DNA of 64,000 nucleotides from Geobacillus subterraneus (GCF_001618685.1 NZ_CP014342.1:2108001-2172000); one strand, 5' to 3'; shown: positions 1-10,563, counted from the stretch's first letter. Notes: generated from the letters alone by a model not told the origin. Numbers and translations: made by a program.

Positions 1-24
1 AACCGCCGGCGGTAAATCAAGCTG

Positions 25-621
25 TTATTCGTCTATTTCGTCCGCTTTTCGGTCAAATTTCAACAGCAGCTCCACTTCCGTTTTTCCTTTTTGCAGCTTT
101 TTGGCAATTTCCTCGACCGTTGCCCCTTCGGCATACAGGCGGCGGGCGGCGTCGGCAACGCTAGCGGATGGCAAAAGGTCAAGCACATCTTCGATCACTT
201 CGATGTCCGGGAAATAATCATGCGCCGCGTCGGGGCCATTCTGTCCCGTTTTTTCGCTTTCCTTCGTTTTTCCTTCCGCCGTGCTTTCATGGCTTTCCGC
301 GGGCGACATCGAACCGCTGTCGCCGCTGATCGCGCCCGGTGCAAATGCGGTTGGTTTCGGCTCTGTCGGCCGTTTGGCAGGCCCGGCGGTCATTTTCGTC
401 CGAAGCAGCGCATCAAGCTCGCCGAAAAAACGCTCGTTTTCCTCTTTCCAGAGGGCGAGATGAGCCGCCATCGCCTCTTCGAGCTCTTCAGCCCGCCTTG
501 CCGCGCGCTGTTCCGTCTCTCTAAGCCTTGACAGGCGCATGTAAAGCAAAATGATGAGCAAAAACGAAAATGCATGCAGCAGCAAACTGATGGTTAGCCA
601 AAATGCTCCCATGATGTTCAC
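25..621 (-). CDS. SwrB-like membrane-anchored protein (DUF6115-type), end of the fla/che operon
   Basis: 198 aa. The N-terminus (about residues 5-28) is one strongly hydrophobic helix. It is followed by an Arg/Glu-rich coiled-coil-like segment (30-75), a low-complexity linker (80-130) and a conserved C-terminal block ending in an HTH-like helix pair (VEEIAKKLQKGKTEVELLL). This layout and its place after sigD match B. subtilis SwrB (YlxL), which promotes flagellar assembly. The match is by architecture and position, because overall similarity is low. The GTG start overlaps the stop of the upstream gene (TAGTG); an ATG three codons later is an alternative. Function is inferred. Confidence 0.75.
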   Translation of the reverse strand: MNIMGAFWLTISLLLHAFSFLLIILLYMRLSRLRETEQRAARRAEELEEAMAAHLALWKEENERFFGELDALLRTKMTAGPAKRPTEPKPTAFAPGAISGDSGSMSPAESHESTAEGKTKESEKTGQNGPDAAHDYFPDIEVIEDVLDLLPSASVADAARRLYAEGATVEEIAKKLQKGKTEVELLLKFDRKADEIDE

Positions 622-866
622 TATCCTTTAATGTCGATCGTTTTTCCTTTATAAGGATGGCTTCCAAACCGCGACGCCTCCCACCGTGCGCGCTCGCCTG
701 TCCGCTTGTCCGTCACTTGGCGGCGCGCCCGCTCCGCCCGCTTTTCGCCGGCCGCCGCCATTTGCGCCTGCACGGCATAAGGGTGGTGCTGCGCGGCGGC
801 ATACATGCTTCCCGCTTCGGGCGCTTTAGGTATTACGCTTTGCAGCGCTGGCAGCTGAATATCCAC
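621..866 (-). CDS. Small hypothetical protein between sigD and the swrB-like gene
   Basis: 81 aa, GTG start with a GGGAG box seven bases upstream. The protein is soluble, rich in Ala/Arg/Lys, and ends in a GSHPYKGKTIDIKG tail. I see no membrane segment or known domain. It starts 21 bases after the sigD stop and its stop overlaps the next start, so it is co-transcribed with the chemotaxis/sigma-D genes. I do not recognise a B. subtilis counterpart. A motility link is inferred only from context. Confidence 0.6.
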   Translation of the reverse strand: MDIQLPALQSVIPKAPEAGSMYAAAQHHPYAVQAQMAAAGEKRAERARRQVTDKRTGERARWEASRFGSHPYKGKTIDIKG

Positions 867-887
867 CTTCCCACTCCCTTTCCCCTT

Positions 888-1643
888 TCACCGCTCCTCA
901 TCAAAAAAGCGGCGCAGTTTCCACAGCGCTTTGGCGTGAATTTGCGAAATTCTTGATGTGGACAGCTGCAAGAGGCTCCCAATTTCCGTAAACGTCAGTT
1001 CTTCTTTGTAAAACAAGCTGATGACAAGCTGCTCTTTTTCATTCAATTGCTCAATCCCCGCGGCCAGCTTTTCGATCATCTCTTGCTTGAGCACTTGTTC
1101 TTCCGGGAGGGCAACGCGGTCGTCGCGGATCGCGAGCGGCTCGTCATCCTCTTCACCAGCTGTCTGTCCAAGTGAAAGCCAATTGGAAAAAAACGTTTCA
1201 TTAACCGCCGCCTGCACTTCCTCTTCCGTCATGCCGAGCTCGGCGGCGATTTCTTTCGCTGTCACCGACCGCATGTACCGCTGTTCGAGCCGCTCGGCCG
1301 CCTCTTCAATTTTTTTGGCTTTGTCGCGCACGCTGCGCGGCAGCCAATCTTCTTTGCGCAAACCATCGAGGATGGCGCCGCGGATGCGAAACGATGCATA
1401 TGTGTCAAACTTCAAATCGCGCGATGGGTCAAACTTTTCAAGCGCATCGTACAAGCCGACGAGTCCGTAACTGACCAACTCTTCCCTTGGCACGGAGCTT
1501 GGCAGCGTGGCGGAAATCCGCTGCACATGGTAAGAAACGAGCGGCATATAGCGCTCTACAAGCTCCCCGGCCGCATGCCGATCGCGGCCGTTGACCCAGT
1601 CGTCCCAATATTTCCGCTCTTTTCCTTTTAGCGCGCTCCCCAT
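888..1643 (-). CDS. sigD: RNA polymerase sigma factor SigD (FliA family)
   Basis: 251 aa, the usual length for sigma-28. Region 2 (about 30-95) carries YGLVGLYDALEKFDPSR and FDTYASFRIRGAILDGLR. Region 3 includes DWLPRSVRDKAKKIEEA. Region 4 has the helix-turn-helix FTEIGSLLQLSTSRISQIHA near the C-terminus. In the family, this factor directs transcription of flagellin, motor, autolysin and chemoreceptor genes and is held by FlgM until the hook is finished (flgM is not in this window). It sits near the 3' end of the superoperon, as in B. subtilis, where this position limits its expression. Confidence 0.97.
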   Translation of the reverse strand: MGSALKGKERKYWDDWVNGRDRHAAGELVERYMPLVSYHVQRISATLPSSVPREELVSYGLVGLYDALEKFDPSRDLKFDTYASFRIRGAILDGLRKEDWLPRSVRDKAKKIEEAAERLEQRYMRSVTAKEIAAELGMTEEEVQAAVNETFFSNWLSLGQTAGEEDDEPLAIRDDRVALPEEQVLKQEMIEKLAAGIEQLNEKEQLVISLFYKEELTFTEIGSLLQLSTSRISQIHAKALWKLRRFFDEER

Positions 1644-1673
1644 CGTTCTCCCCCTCGCCTTGCGGAAACGACA

Positions 1674-2800
<1,127 letters not shown>

Positions 2801-2823
2801 CCGTCAACGCCCCTCTCTGCGAT

Positions 2824-3261
2824 TTATTGATCAAGCACCTTCGCTAAATCAAGCAAAATGAGGAGCCGCCTCTCCATTTTCGCCACCCCGTAAATGTAGG
2901 CCGCCTCCACAGCCCCAATTGCCTCCGGCGGCGGCTCGATGCTCGATGCCGGAATATCGAGAACATCATTCGCTGCATCGACGATCAGCCCGACTTCGAC
3001 ATCTCCCAGGGTGACAATAATCATGCGCGTCTGTTCTCCGTATGGTTCAGGCGCAAACCCAAACCGCTCGCGCAAATCGATAATCGGCGTCACAACGCCG
3101 CGCAAATTGATGACTCCTTTTACATAACGGGCCGTTCCCGGCACGCGCGTAATCGGCTGCATTTTTTCAATCGAGCGGACGTGCTGCACCGGTAAAGCGT
3201 ACTCTTCCCCTTTCAAGCGAAAAGCGATCACTTTCCAGTCAGTCTGAACGCTGGCGCTCAT
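2824..3261 (-). CDS. cheW: Chemotaxis coupling protein CheW
   Basis: 145 aa, a single CheW-like SH3 domain with the hallmarks LPVQHVRSIEKMQPITRVPG and VKGVINLRGVVTPIIDLR. It bridges chemoreceptors and CheA in the polar array. The ATG has a good upstream ribosome site (AGGGGAG). It is separated from cheA by an unusually long 196-base spacer, whereas its other neighbours are tightly packed. Confidence 0.97.
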   Translation of the reverse strand: MSASVQTDWKVIAFRLKGEEYALPVQHVRSIEKMQPITRVPGTARYVKGVINLRGVVTPIIDLRERFGFAPEPYGEQTRMIIVTLGDVEVGLIVDAANDVLDIPASSIEPPPEAIGAVEAAYIYGVAKMERRLLILLDLAKVLDQ

Positions 3262-3457
3262 CGGCCACTCCCCTTTTCCATTGAAAATGTAAACGGAACA
3301 AACTATCGTTAGGCGCCCCGCCTTTGTTCTTATGTTTCTGCTAACGATGGCGGTGCACCGGTATTTCCCAATAGGGCAACGTCGCCAACGAAGCTTTTTT
3401 AATTGGCTGTAAACTTGCTTTTCAGCCGGCCATAGCGATCGGTACGCTAGCCGCCGC
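3262..3457 (-). other. Structured cheA-cheW intergenic spacer (candidate RNA element)
   Basis: No open reading frame of note. On the transcript strand several inverted repeats can be read: TAGCG/CGCTA, GGCTG/CAGCC, a GGTGCACC palindrome, and ATCGTTAG/CTAACGAT (3305-3312 with 3341-3348), whose 28-base loop holds GGCG/CGCC. None is followed by a U-tract on the transcript strand, so it is not an ordinary terminator. I do not recognise it as a known riboswitch class. It is the longest spacer inside the superoperon. Confidence 0.45.
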
Positions 3458-5464
3458 TTATTTCACGAGCGCATTGCAATCGATGATCAGCGCCACCCGG
3501 CCGTCGCCTAAAATCGTCGCCCCGGAAATCGCGAAGACAGAAGATAAATAGTTTCCGAGCGATTTCAGTACTACTTCCTGCTGTCCGATAAATGAGTCGA
3601 CCGCCAACGCCGCCAGCTTTTCCCCTTTTCGGACGATGACAGCCGCCACCGTATCCCCCTCATCCGATGCATCCGGCACGGAAAACACGTCTTTCAGCCG
3701 GACGAGCGGCACGACTTTGCCGCGAAAATCGATGACCGGCTGGTTATGAGCGGAGAAAATCTCCTCTTTTCTCACTAACGCTGTCTCCATAATCGAGGAC
3801 AGCGGAATGGCATACGTCTCGGCGGCAATTTGCACGAGCAGCACGGAAATGATCGACAAAGTCAACGGCAGCTGGATGGAAAAGAGCGATCCTTTTCCCG
3901 GCTGTGAATCGACGGTCACCGCACCGCCGAGCGATTCGATCGTGCTTTTGACTACATCCAAACCGACACCGCGCCCGGAAATATCGGAAATGTGGTCGGC
4001 GGTGGAAAAACCAGGGGCGAAAATGAGCCCATACACTTGCTGATCGGTCAAATGAGCCGCCGCCTCCGGCGAAACGATGCCGCGGGCGATCGCCTTTTGC
4101 AGCACTTTCTCCCGGGAAATGCCGGCGCCGTCGTCCTCAATTTCAATAAAGACGTGGTTGCCGCTATGGTAAGCGCGCAGTTTGACCGTCCCTTCCTCCG
4201 GCTTTCCGCATGCCGCCCGGGCGTCCGGCGCTTCAATGCCATGGTCGAGCGCGTTGCGGATCAAATGGACGAGCGGGTCGCCGATTTCATCGATGACCGT
4301 CCGGTCAAGCTCCGTTTCCGCTCCGATAATATCAAGGCGCACTTTTTTGCCGAGTTCGCGGGCAAGCTGGCGGACCATGCGCGGAAAGCGGTTGAACACC
4401 GTTTCGACCGGCACCATGCGCATGTTTAAAATGATCGTTTGTAAGTCGCTCGAAATGCGCGACATCCGTTCCACTGTTTCCGTCAGTTCGGCATGGTTCA
4501 AATCACGGGAAATTTGTTCGAGCCGCCCGCGGTCGACAACTAGTTCCTCAAACAAGTTCATTAACATATCAAGCCGTTCAATATTGACGCGGATCGTCTT
4601 CCCTGCTTGTTTCGCCGCCTGCTTTTCCACCGTCTCCGCTTCAGCCTGCGCCGCCGCTGCTTGTTCAAAAGCGGTGGACGCCGGCAGTTCAGATGCGGCC
4701 TGCTCCCCGCTTTTGGCAGTCGGCTCGTTGACTGTCACCGCGGCGATCTCGACCCCGTCAATTTCGGAAATGCCCATCAGCCGCGTTCGCAGTTCATCCG
4801 CCGGCGTTTTTGATACAACGGTGACGAGAAACTCTTGGCCAAATTGCTCTTCTTCAAGCATGTCAGACGGCGGCGTCGATTTTACAATTTCCCCCGCCTC
4901 ACTGAGCAGTTCAAACACCATATACACGCGCGCGGCTTTCAACAGGCAGTCCTCACGAAGGCGGATGCGAATTTCATAGACGGAAAACCCTTGCTCTTTT
5001 GCCTGTTGCAACACATGGTATTCAAACTCCCCGTATGCATGCTCGAGGGGCGGCTTTTCGCCTGCTGTCTGTTTGTCCGGCATCCCGCCCTGCTCGATTC
5101 GTTTCAGCTGCTCGACTGTCTCGCTTACATCGCGCTTCCCGTCGCCGCCCGAGGCGATCGACATAATCATCGCCTCCAAATGGTCGACTGCTTGAAAAAC
5201 AACATCAAGCAGTTCCGGAGTGACGATCAGCTGCCGATTGCGGATGCCATCAAGCACATTCTCTAGTTGGTGCGTCAAATTGGCCAAATCTTCAAACCCC
5301 ATCGTGGCCGACATTCCTTTTAGCGTATGGGCCGAGCGGAAAATTTCATTAACAAGAGCCATATCGTCCGGAGTTTGTTCGAGTTCAAGCAGCCGCTCGT
5401 TGATTGTTTGTAAATGCTCCTTGCTTTCATCAATAAAGATGTCTAAGTATTGATTCATATCCAT
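3458..5464 (-). CDS. cheA: Chemotaxis histidine kinase CheA
   Basis: 668 aa starting at MDMNQYLDIF. The reading frame continues upstream, but the residues before this start are unlike the family and the GAGGGGG box fits here. Domains in order: P1 Hpt with phospho-acceptor His46 (RSAHTLKGMSATMGF); P2 CheY/CheB-binding region (about 165-270); P3 dimerisation; P4 HATPase with HLIRNALDHGIE, DDGAGI and GRGVGLDVV; P5 CheW-like regulatory domain. It autophosphorylates in the receptor array and passes phosphate to CheY and CheB, both encoded in this operon. Confidence 0.98.
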   Translation of the reverse strand: MDMNQYLDIFIDESKEHLQTINERLLELEQTPDDMALVNEIFRSAHTLKGMSATMGFEDLANLTHQLENVLDGIRNRQLIVTPELLDVVFQAVDHLEAMIMSIASGGDGKRDVSETVEQLKRIEQGGMPDKQTAGEKPPLEHAYGEFEYHVLQQAKEQGFSVYEIRIRLREDCLLKAARVYMVFELLSEAGEIVKSTPPSDMLEEEQFGQEFLVTVVSKTPADELRTRLMGISEIDGVEIAAVTVNEPTAKSGEQAASELPASTAFEQAAAAQAEAETVEKQAAKQAGKTIRVNIERLDMLMNLFEELVVDRGRLEQISRDLNHAELTETVERMSRISSDLQTIILNMRMVPVETVFNRFPRMVRQLARELGKKVRLDIIGAETELDRTVIDEIGDPLVHLIRNALDHGIEAPDARAACGKPEEGTVKLRAYHSGNHVFIEIEDDGAGISREKVLQKAIARGIVSPEAAAHLTDQQVYGLIFAPGFSTADHISDISGRGVGLDVVKSTIESLGGAVTVDSQPGKGSLFSIQLPLTLSIISVLLVQIAAETYAIPLSSIMETALVRKEEIFSAHNQPVIDFRGKVVPLVRLKDVFSVPDASDEGDTVAAVIVRKGEKLAALAVDSFIGQQEVVLKSLGNYLSSVFAISGATILGDGRVALIIDCNALVK

Positions 5465-5477
5465 CCCATGTTCCCCC

Positions 5478-6524
5478 TCATTCCCCGATCGATTGGACGA
5501 TGGCGGCGGCAATGCCGTCAAGCGGAGCGATGACATCGATGACGCCGGCCTCGATCGCCGCCCTTGGCATCCCATAAACGACCGCTGTCTCGCGCGCCTC
5601 GGCGATCGCTTCCACATCCCCGCCTTCTTTCAGCTTTTTCAACCCTGCCGTCCCATCTGATCCCATTCCGGTCATGATCACCGCCACGATCCGACAGCGG
5701 CGAATGGCAGCGAGCGATTCGAACAACACGTCAACGGCCGGGCGATGGCCGGCGCGCGGCAGCGATTCATCGAAACGGGCTTTCAGCACACCGTTTTCCT
5801 CGCCGACAACAAGATGAACGCCGCCCGGAGCGATATAAGCGGTGCCGTTTCGCAGCACCTCTCCGTCTTCCGCCTCTTTGACCGTTATGGCCGATAGTGC
5901 ATCAAGCCGGTTGGCAAGCGATTTCGTAAACCCTTTCGGCATATGTTGGACGATGACGACCGGGGCGGCCAAATGGGGCGGCAGCTGCGTCAGCACCGTT
6001 TCGAGAGCGCGCGGGCCGCCGGTTGAGGTGCCGATCGCGACGATCGCTTTTTCGGCGCGCACTGTTTTGGCAGGCGGACGCCAAAGCGCCGCTTTCGGGC
6101 GCCGAGCGGCGAGCGCCCTCATGTTCGCTTCGCTCGCGTGCAGCACTTTTCGGATGAGTTCATCCTTCACTTTATATAAATCAAGCGAAATCGGGCCGGA
6201 CGGTTTCGCCACAAAGTCAACCGCCCCATATTGCATGGCGGCTACCGTATTTTCCGCTCCTTCCTTCGTCGTGCTTGATACCATGACGACCGGCAGCGGA
6301 TGCTTCTCCATGATGCGCCGCAATGTTACGAGCCCGTCCATGACCGGCATTTCGACGTCGAGCGTCACAACATCGGGGCGACAAACAGCGATTTTCTCAA
6401 GCGCCTCTTGACCATTGCGGGCCGTCCCGATGACTTCAAGGCGCGGATGTTCGGACAAAAAGTCGCTGATCCATTTGCGCATAAACGCCGAGTCATCGAC
6501 GACAAGCACCTTGATCGTCTTCAT
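5478..6524 (-). CDS. cheB: Chemoreceptor methylesterase CheB
   Basis: 348 aa. An N-terminal receiver domain has phospho-acceptor Asp56 (DVVTLDVEMPVMDG). It is joined to a C-terminal methylesterase with the Ser-His-Asp triad visible as GTSTGGPRA, VQHMPKGF and MTGMGSDG. It removes methyl groups from chemoreceptors (and can deamidate) when phosphorylated by CheA. It lies 13 bases before cheA and nine after flhG, within the superoperon. Confidence 0.97.
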   Translation of the reverse strand: MKTIKVLVVDDSAFMRKWISDFLSEHPRLEVIGTARNGQEALEKIAVCRPDVVTLDVEMPVMDGLVTLRRIMEKHPLPVVMVSSTTKEGAENTVAAMQYGAVDFVAKPSGPISLDLYKVKDELIRKVLHASEANMRALAARRPKAALWRPPAKTVRAEKAIVAIGTSTGGPRALETVLTQLPPHLAAPVVIVQHMPKGFTKSLANRLDALSAITVKEAEDGEVLRNGTAYIAPGGVHLVVGEENGVLKARFDESLPRAGHRPAVDVLFESLAAIRRCRIVAVIMTGMGSDGTAGLKKLKEGGDVEAIAEARETAVVYGMPRAAIEAGVIDVIAPLDGIAAAIVQSIGE

Positions 6525-6533
6525 TTTCCGTCT

Positions 6534-7397
6534 CTACCTTTCTAGCAAAAGTTGGCGCAGCTTGGCAAAAAAGCGGTTCGCCCGCCCCGGCCCTTCCTGG
6601 CGCCCCGGCGCATAACGAAATGCCATTTGACGCACCGCCTGGCTCGCCTTCGCCGCAGGGTCAAGCAACACAAACGGCGTTTGGTTGACAACCGCGCGGG
6701 CGACCGCCCGATCTTCCGGAACGATGCCAAGCAACGCAATTTCTTTGTTTAAAAACCGGCCGGCGACATGCTTGAGCCGCTCAAAGACTTCATGCCCTTC
6801 CCGCTCCTTGCCGGCGCGGTTGACAATGACAGAAAACGGCGCCTCGCTGCCGGCGGCGTGCATGTATTTCATCATGGCATACGCATCGGTCATGGCGGTC
6901 GGCTCCGGCGTTGTCACGACAAACACGTCGTCAACCGACTTCAGAAAATACAACCGTTCCCCTGATGCCCCCGCCCCCATGTCAAAGACGAGATAATCAT
7001 ACCGTGACGCCACGGCCTGCATTTCGGTCAAAAAGTAGTCGATGCCAGCCGTATCAAGCGCCCGCCATTGTGCGGCGCCCGTCCCTCCGGCAATGTACGA
7101 CAGATGCTCCGGCCCGCTTTTCACCAGCTCTGAGAGCGGCAGCCGGGCCGAAAGCCAATCGGCCAATGTCAACGACGATGACTGGCCGAGCAAAATATCG
7201 ATGTTGCCCATGCCAATATCCATATCGAGCAGCAAGACGCGAAACCCGAGCTTAGAGAGCGACAGCGAAAAGTTGAGCGAAAGATTCGATTTGCCGACCC
7301 CGCCTTTTCCGCTCGTCACCGCGATGGTTCGCGGCGATGGCTGCTGCCGGAGGCGGCTCAGCTCGAGGCGAAGCCGTTCCGCTTGGTCTTTCACCAT
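6534..7397 (-). CDS. flhG: Flagellum number regulator, MinD-like ATPase FlhG
   Basis: 287 aa. The N-terminus carries the DQAERLR motif typical of FlhG, the segment that stimulates the FlhF GTPase. A deviant Walker A (GKGGVGKSNLS) and DMDIGMGNID follow. It belongs to the ParA/MinD family (YlxH in B. subtilis). It acts with FlhF on placement and number of flagella and helps load FliM/FliY onto the nascent C-ring. It overlaps the end of flhF by seven bases. Confidence 0.95.
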   Translation of the reverse strand: MVKDQAERLRLELSRLRQQPSPRTIAVTSGKGGVGKSNLSLNFSLSLSKLGFRVLLLDMDIGMGNIDILLGQSSSLTLADWLSARLPLSELVKSGPEHLSYIAGGTGAAQWRALDTAGIDYFLTEMQAVASRYDYLVFDMGAGASGERLYFLKSVDDVFVVTTPEPTAMTDAYAMMKYMHAAGSEAPFSVIVNRAGKEREGHEVFERLKHVAGRFLNKEIALLGIVPEDRAVARAVVNQTPFVLLDPAAKASQAVRQMAFRYAPGRQEGPGRANRFFAKLRQLLLER

Positions 7398-8503
7398 CGC
7401 TCCGCCCCAAACAACAGGTGAACGAGCCGGTCAGCCGACGCCTCCGCCATGTCGTCCGGCACGTTTTGCCCGTTCGTAAAATAGGCGGCGCCAAGCCGGC
7501 TGTCAATCAGCAAGCTGAACACGGCCCCGTACGAGTCGGTCTCGTCGAGTTTGGTAATGATCAGCCGATCGAGCGGCAGACGGGAAAAGCGGTCATAAAC
7601 GGCTTTCATGTCCTCGTACTTTCCGGTGGCGGCAAGCACGAGAAACGTTTCCGTCTCGCTGTCAAACTCAAGTGTTTGCTGCAATTCAGCCACATATTGC
7701 GGATTGCGGAAATTGCGGCCGGCTGTATCCACAAACACGAGGTCGCAATCGGCCAAGTTTCGCTTCGCTGTCCGGAAGTCATCGGCGTTGTAGCATACTG
7801 CAAACGGCGCCTGTAAAATATTCGCGTACGTCTTCAGCTGGTCGATGGCGGCAATCCGGTACGTATCTGTTGTAATGAATCCTACTTTTTTCCTTTGTTC
7901 AAGCACAGCGCGCCCCGCCATTTTGGCGAGCGTCGTCGTTTTTCCGACCCCCGTCGGACCGAGCAAAATCACATATTTTTTTTGCCTTGCGGCTTCGGCA
8001 AACGGAAGCGGCGACAACATGCCGCGCACCGCCTCCTTCGCCCAACCGGCGACGGCAGAAGCCGAGCGCCCCCCTTTGTCGGCGTACCACCGTTCAAGCA
8101 AGCGATCCATCACCTCACGAACGTAACGCTCTGCCATTCCCTGCCGCACAAGCCGCCGCTCCGCTTCAGCGAGCGGCGGGGGATATACTAACGAAGGCGG
8201 GCGGCTGGCCAACTGGCGGATGAGCGTTTTCACTTCCTGCAGCTCCCCCGCAAGCGAACCATTCGTCTCCTCCTGCCTGACGGCCGATGGCCAGTCAGCT
8301 GGCGCCGCCGCAGCTGGCGGACGCGGCAATGGATCGGGGTCAACGCCGGCTAACACTTCGATCTTTTTTTTCGCAAACAGGCCGAAAAATCCGCCGGTAT
8401 GGATCACTTTTGAATGTAAAATGACGGCATCGCGGCCGAGCTCGGCGCGAACCATCTTCATCGCTTCGTTCATGGACGGGGCGACAAACTTTTTCACTTT
8501 CAT
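7391..8503 (-). CDS. flhF: Flagellar SRP-type GTPase FlhF
   Basis: 370 aa. An N-terminal basic B domain (MKVKKFVAPSMNEAM) and helical N domain are followed by the G domain with P-loop [32 protein letters not shown] and TKLDET. It is the third SRP GTPase paralogue in this window beside ffh and ftsY. FlhF marks the membrane site for basal body assembly and is controlled by FlhG. The ATG overlaps the flhA stop (ATGA). Confidence 0.97.
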   Translation of the reverse strand: MKVKKFVAPSMNEAMKMVRAELGRDAVILHSKVIHTGGFFGLFAKKKIEVLAGVDPDPLPRPPAAAAPADWPSAVRQEETNGSLAGELQEVKTLIRQLASRPPSLVYPPPLAEAERRLVRQGMAERYVREVMDRLLERWYADKGGRSASAVAGWAKEAVRGMLSPLPFAEAARQKKYVILLGPTGVGKTTTLAKMAGRAVLEQRKKVGFITTDTYRIAAIDQLKTYANILQAPFAVCYNADDFRTAKRNLADCDLVFVDTAGRNFRNPQYVAELQQTLEFDSETETFLVLAATGKYEDMKAVYDRFSRLPLDRLIITKLDETDSYGAVFSLLIDSRLGAAYFTNGQNVPDDMAEASADRLVHLLFGAERW

Positions 8504-10545
8504 TCGATTTCCACCATCCCCACGCTTTGAACTTCGACGTCAGCTTCGAGCTCGTTGTATGACAGCACCGGGATCGTTGGGAAATGGCGCTCGATCAGCT
8601 GGCGGACGTACATGCGCACCGCCGGGGAACAGAGCAAAATCGGCGTTTGGCCGGCGAACGGATAGCGGTCAAGCGCCTGGGCCACCGCCTCAACGAACAT
8701 CTGCGCCCGCGTCGGGTCAAGCGCCAAATAGCGGCCATGCTCCGTTTGCTGCACGGCATCGGCGATGATTTTCTCCGCCCTGCCGGACAGCGTCATGACG
8801 CGCAGCGGCTCGCCTGGCACGGCGTATTGGCCGGTAATTTGCCGCGCCAGCGCTTGGCGGACATATTCGGTCAACAAGTCGGTGTCGCCGGTCAAGCGGC
8901 CAACGTCGGCGAGCGTCTCAAAAATAAGCGGCAAGTTGCGAATCGACACTTTCTCTTTCAGCAGTTTGGCAAGTACTTTTTGAACGTCGCCGATCGACAG
9001 CGGATTCGGCGTCACATCATCGACAAGCACCGGGTACGACTCTTTCAAATGATCGATCAGCTGCTTCGTTTCTTGGCGGCCGAGCAACTCATGAGCATGA
9101 GCTTTAAGCACTTCCGTCAAATGCGTCGAGACGACCGACGGCGGGTCAACAACCGTATAACCGAGCATTTCAGCGCGATCTTTCATCGCTTCGGAAATCC
9201 ATTTCGCCGGCAGGCCGAACGCCGGCTCGACCGTTTCAATGCCGTCGACTGAATGATCATCGACGCCGGGACTCATCGCCAAATAATGGTCAAGCAGCAG
9301 CTCGCCGCGCGCCACTTCCTCGCCTTTAATTTTTATCCGGTATTCGTTCGGCTGAAGCTGAATGTTATCGCGGATGCGCACGACCGGGACGACGATGCCG
9401 AGCTCAAGCGCGAGCTGGCGGCGGATCATGACGATCCGGTCAAGCAAATCGCCGCCCTGGGCCGCATCAGCGAGCGGAATGAGGGCATAACCAAACTCAA
9501 ACTCAATCGGGTCGACATGCAACAGTTGGATGACGCTTTCTGGGCTTTTCAATTCGTCCGCTGCCGCCGTTTCCTCTTCCGGCCCGGCGCCGGCCGCTTC
9601 CTCCTGTTGTTGGCGTCCGGCAAACCGGTAGCCGCCGAGCGCTAACAGCCCGGCAATCGGCATCGTCAACACGTCGCTAATCGGCGTAAACAAGCCGAGC
9701 AAGAAAATCGTTCCGGCAGTGACGTACAACATTTTCGGAAAAGCAAACAGCTGGCGCATAATATCGCCGCTTAAGTTGCTGTCGGACGCCGCACGCGTGA
9801 CGATGATGCCGGTCGCGGTCGAAATCAGCAGAGCCGGAATTTGGCTCACAATTCCATCACCGACCGTCAGCAGCGTATAGCGTTTCGCCGCCTCGGCCAT
9901 ATCCATCCCTTGCTCGACGACGCCGATGACCATGCCAAACAACATATTGATCACGACGATAATCATCCCGGCGATGGCGTCGCCCTTGACGAACTTGCTC
10001 GCCCCGTCCATGGCACCGTAAAAATCAGCCTCTTGCGCGATCTTTTCCCGCCGCTGCCGCGCTTCCTGCTCTGAGATCATACCGGCGTTTAAATCCGCGT
10101 CAATGCTCATTTGTTTTCCCGGCATCGCATCGAGCGTAAAGCGGGCCGCCACCTCAGAGACGCGCTCCGATCCTTTCGTAATGACGATGAACTGGATAAT
10201 GATTAAAATTAAAAACACAACAAATCCGACGACGACATCGCCGCCGACGACGAACGTCCCGAACGTTTCGACGACGCCGCCCGCCTCCCCTTTGCTTAAA
10301 ATCGAGCGGGTTGTCGAGACGTTCAACCCTAATCGGAACAAGGTCAGCACTAAAAGCAATGACGGAAAAATGGAAAACTCAAGCGGTTCTTTCGTATTCA
10401 TCGCTGTCAGCAAAACGAGCAAGGCGAGCGAAATATTGACGATGATCAAAACACTGAGCAGCCATGTCGGCAACGGGATGACGAGCATGGCGACGATGAG
10501 CACGACCAGTAACAGAACTGATAAATCTTTCCATTGTGCTTGCAT
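8500..10545 (-). CDS. flhA: Flagellar export gate protein FlhA
   Basis: 681 aa. The N-terminal half holds about eight transmembrane helices and the conserved FHIPEP loop region (MDGASKFVKGDAIAG). The C-terminal cytoplasmic half (from about residue 350) is the export-gate ring that docks chaperone-substrate complexes. FlhA is the proton-driven core of the flagellar type III export gate together with FlhB and FliPQR. It is translationally coupled to flhF downstream. Confidence 0.98.
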   Translation of the reverse strand: MQAQWKDLSVLLLVVLIVAMLVIPLPTWLLSVLIIVNISLALLVLLTAMNTKEPLEFSIFPSLLLVLTLFRLGLNVSTTRSILSKGEAGGVVETFGTFVVGGDVVVGFVVFLILIIIQFIVITKGSERVSEVAARFTLDAMPGKQMSIDADLNAGMISEQEARQRREKIAQEADFYGAMDGASKFVKGDAIAGMIIVVINMLFGMVIGVVEQGMDMAEAAKRYTLLTVGDGIVSQIPALLISTATGIIVTRAASDSNLSGDIMRQLFAFPKMLYVTAGTIFLLGLFTPISDVLTMPIAGLLALGGYRFAGRQQQEEAAGAGPEEETAAADELKSPESVIQLLHVDPIEFEFGYALIPLADAAQGGDLLDRIVMIRRQLALELGIVVPVVRIRDNIQLQPNEYRIKIKGEEVARGELLLDHYLAMSPGVDDHSVDGIETVEPAFGLPAKWISEAMKDRAEMLGYTVVDPPSVVSTHLTEVLKAHAHELLGRQETKQLIDHLKESYPVLVDDVTPNPLSIGDVQKVLAKLLKEKVSIRNLPLIFETLADVGRLTGDTDLLTEYVRQALARQITGQYAVPGEPLRVMTLSGRAEKIIADAVQQTEHGRYLALDPTRAQMFVEAVAQALDRYPFAGQTPILLCSPAVRMYVRQLIERHFPTIPVLSYNELEADVEVQSVGMVEIE

Positions 10546-10563
10546 GTTTTTCTCTCCTTGCTG

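Noticed and set aside
3262-3457. Cyclic-di-GMP or other known riboswitch in the cheA-cheW spacer
   Set aside because: The conserved cores I know for these classes are not present on either strand; only generic inverted repeats can be seen.
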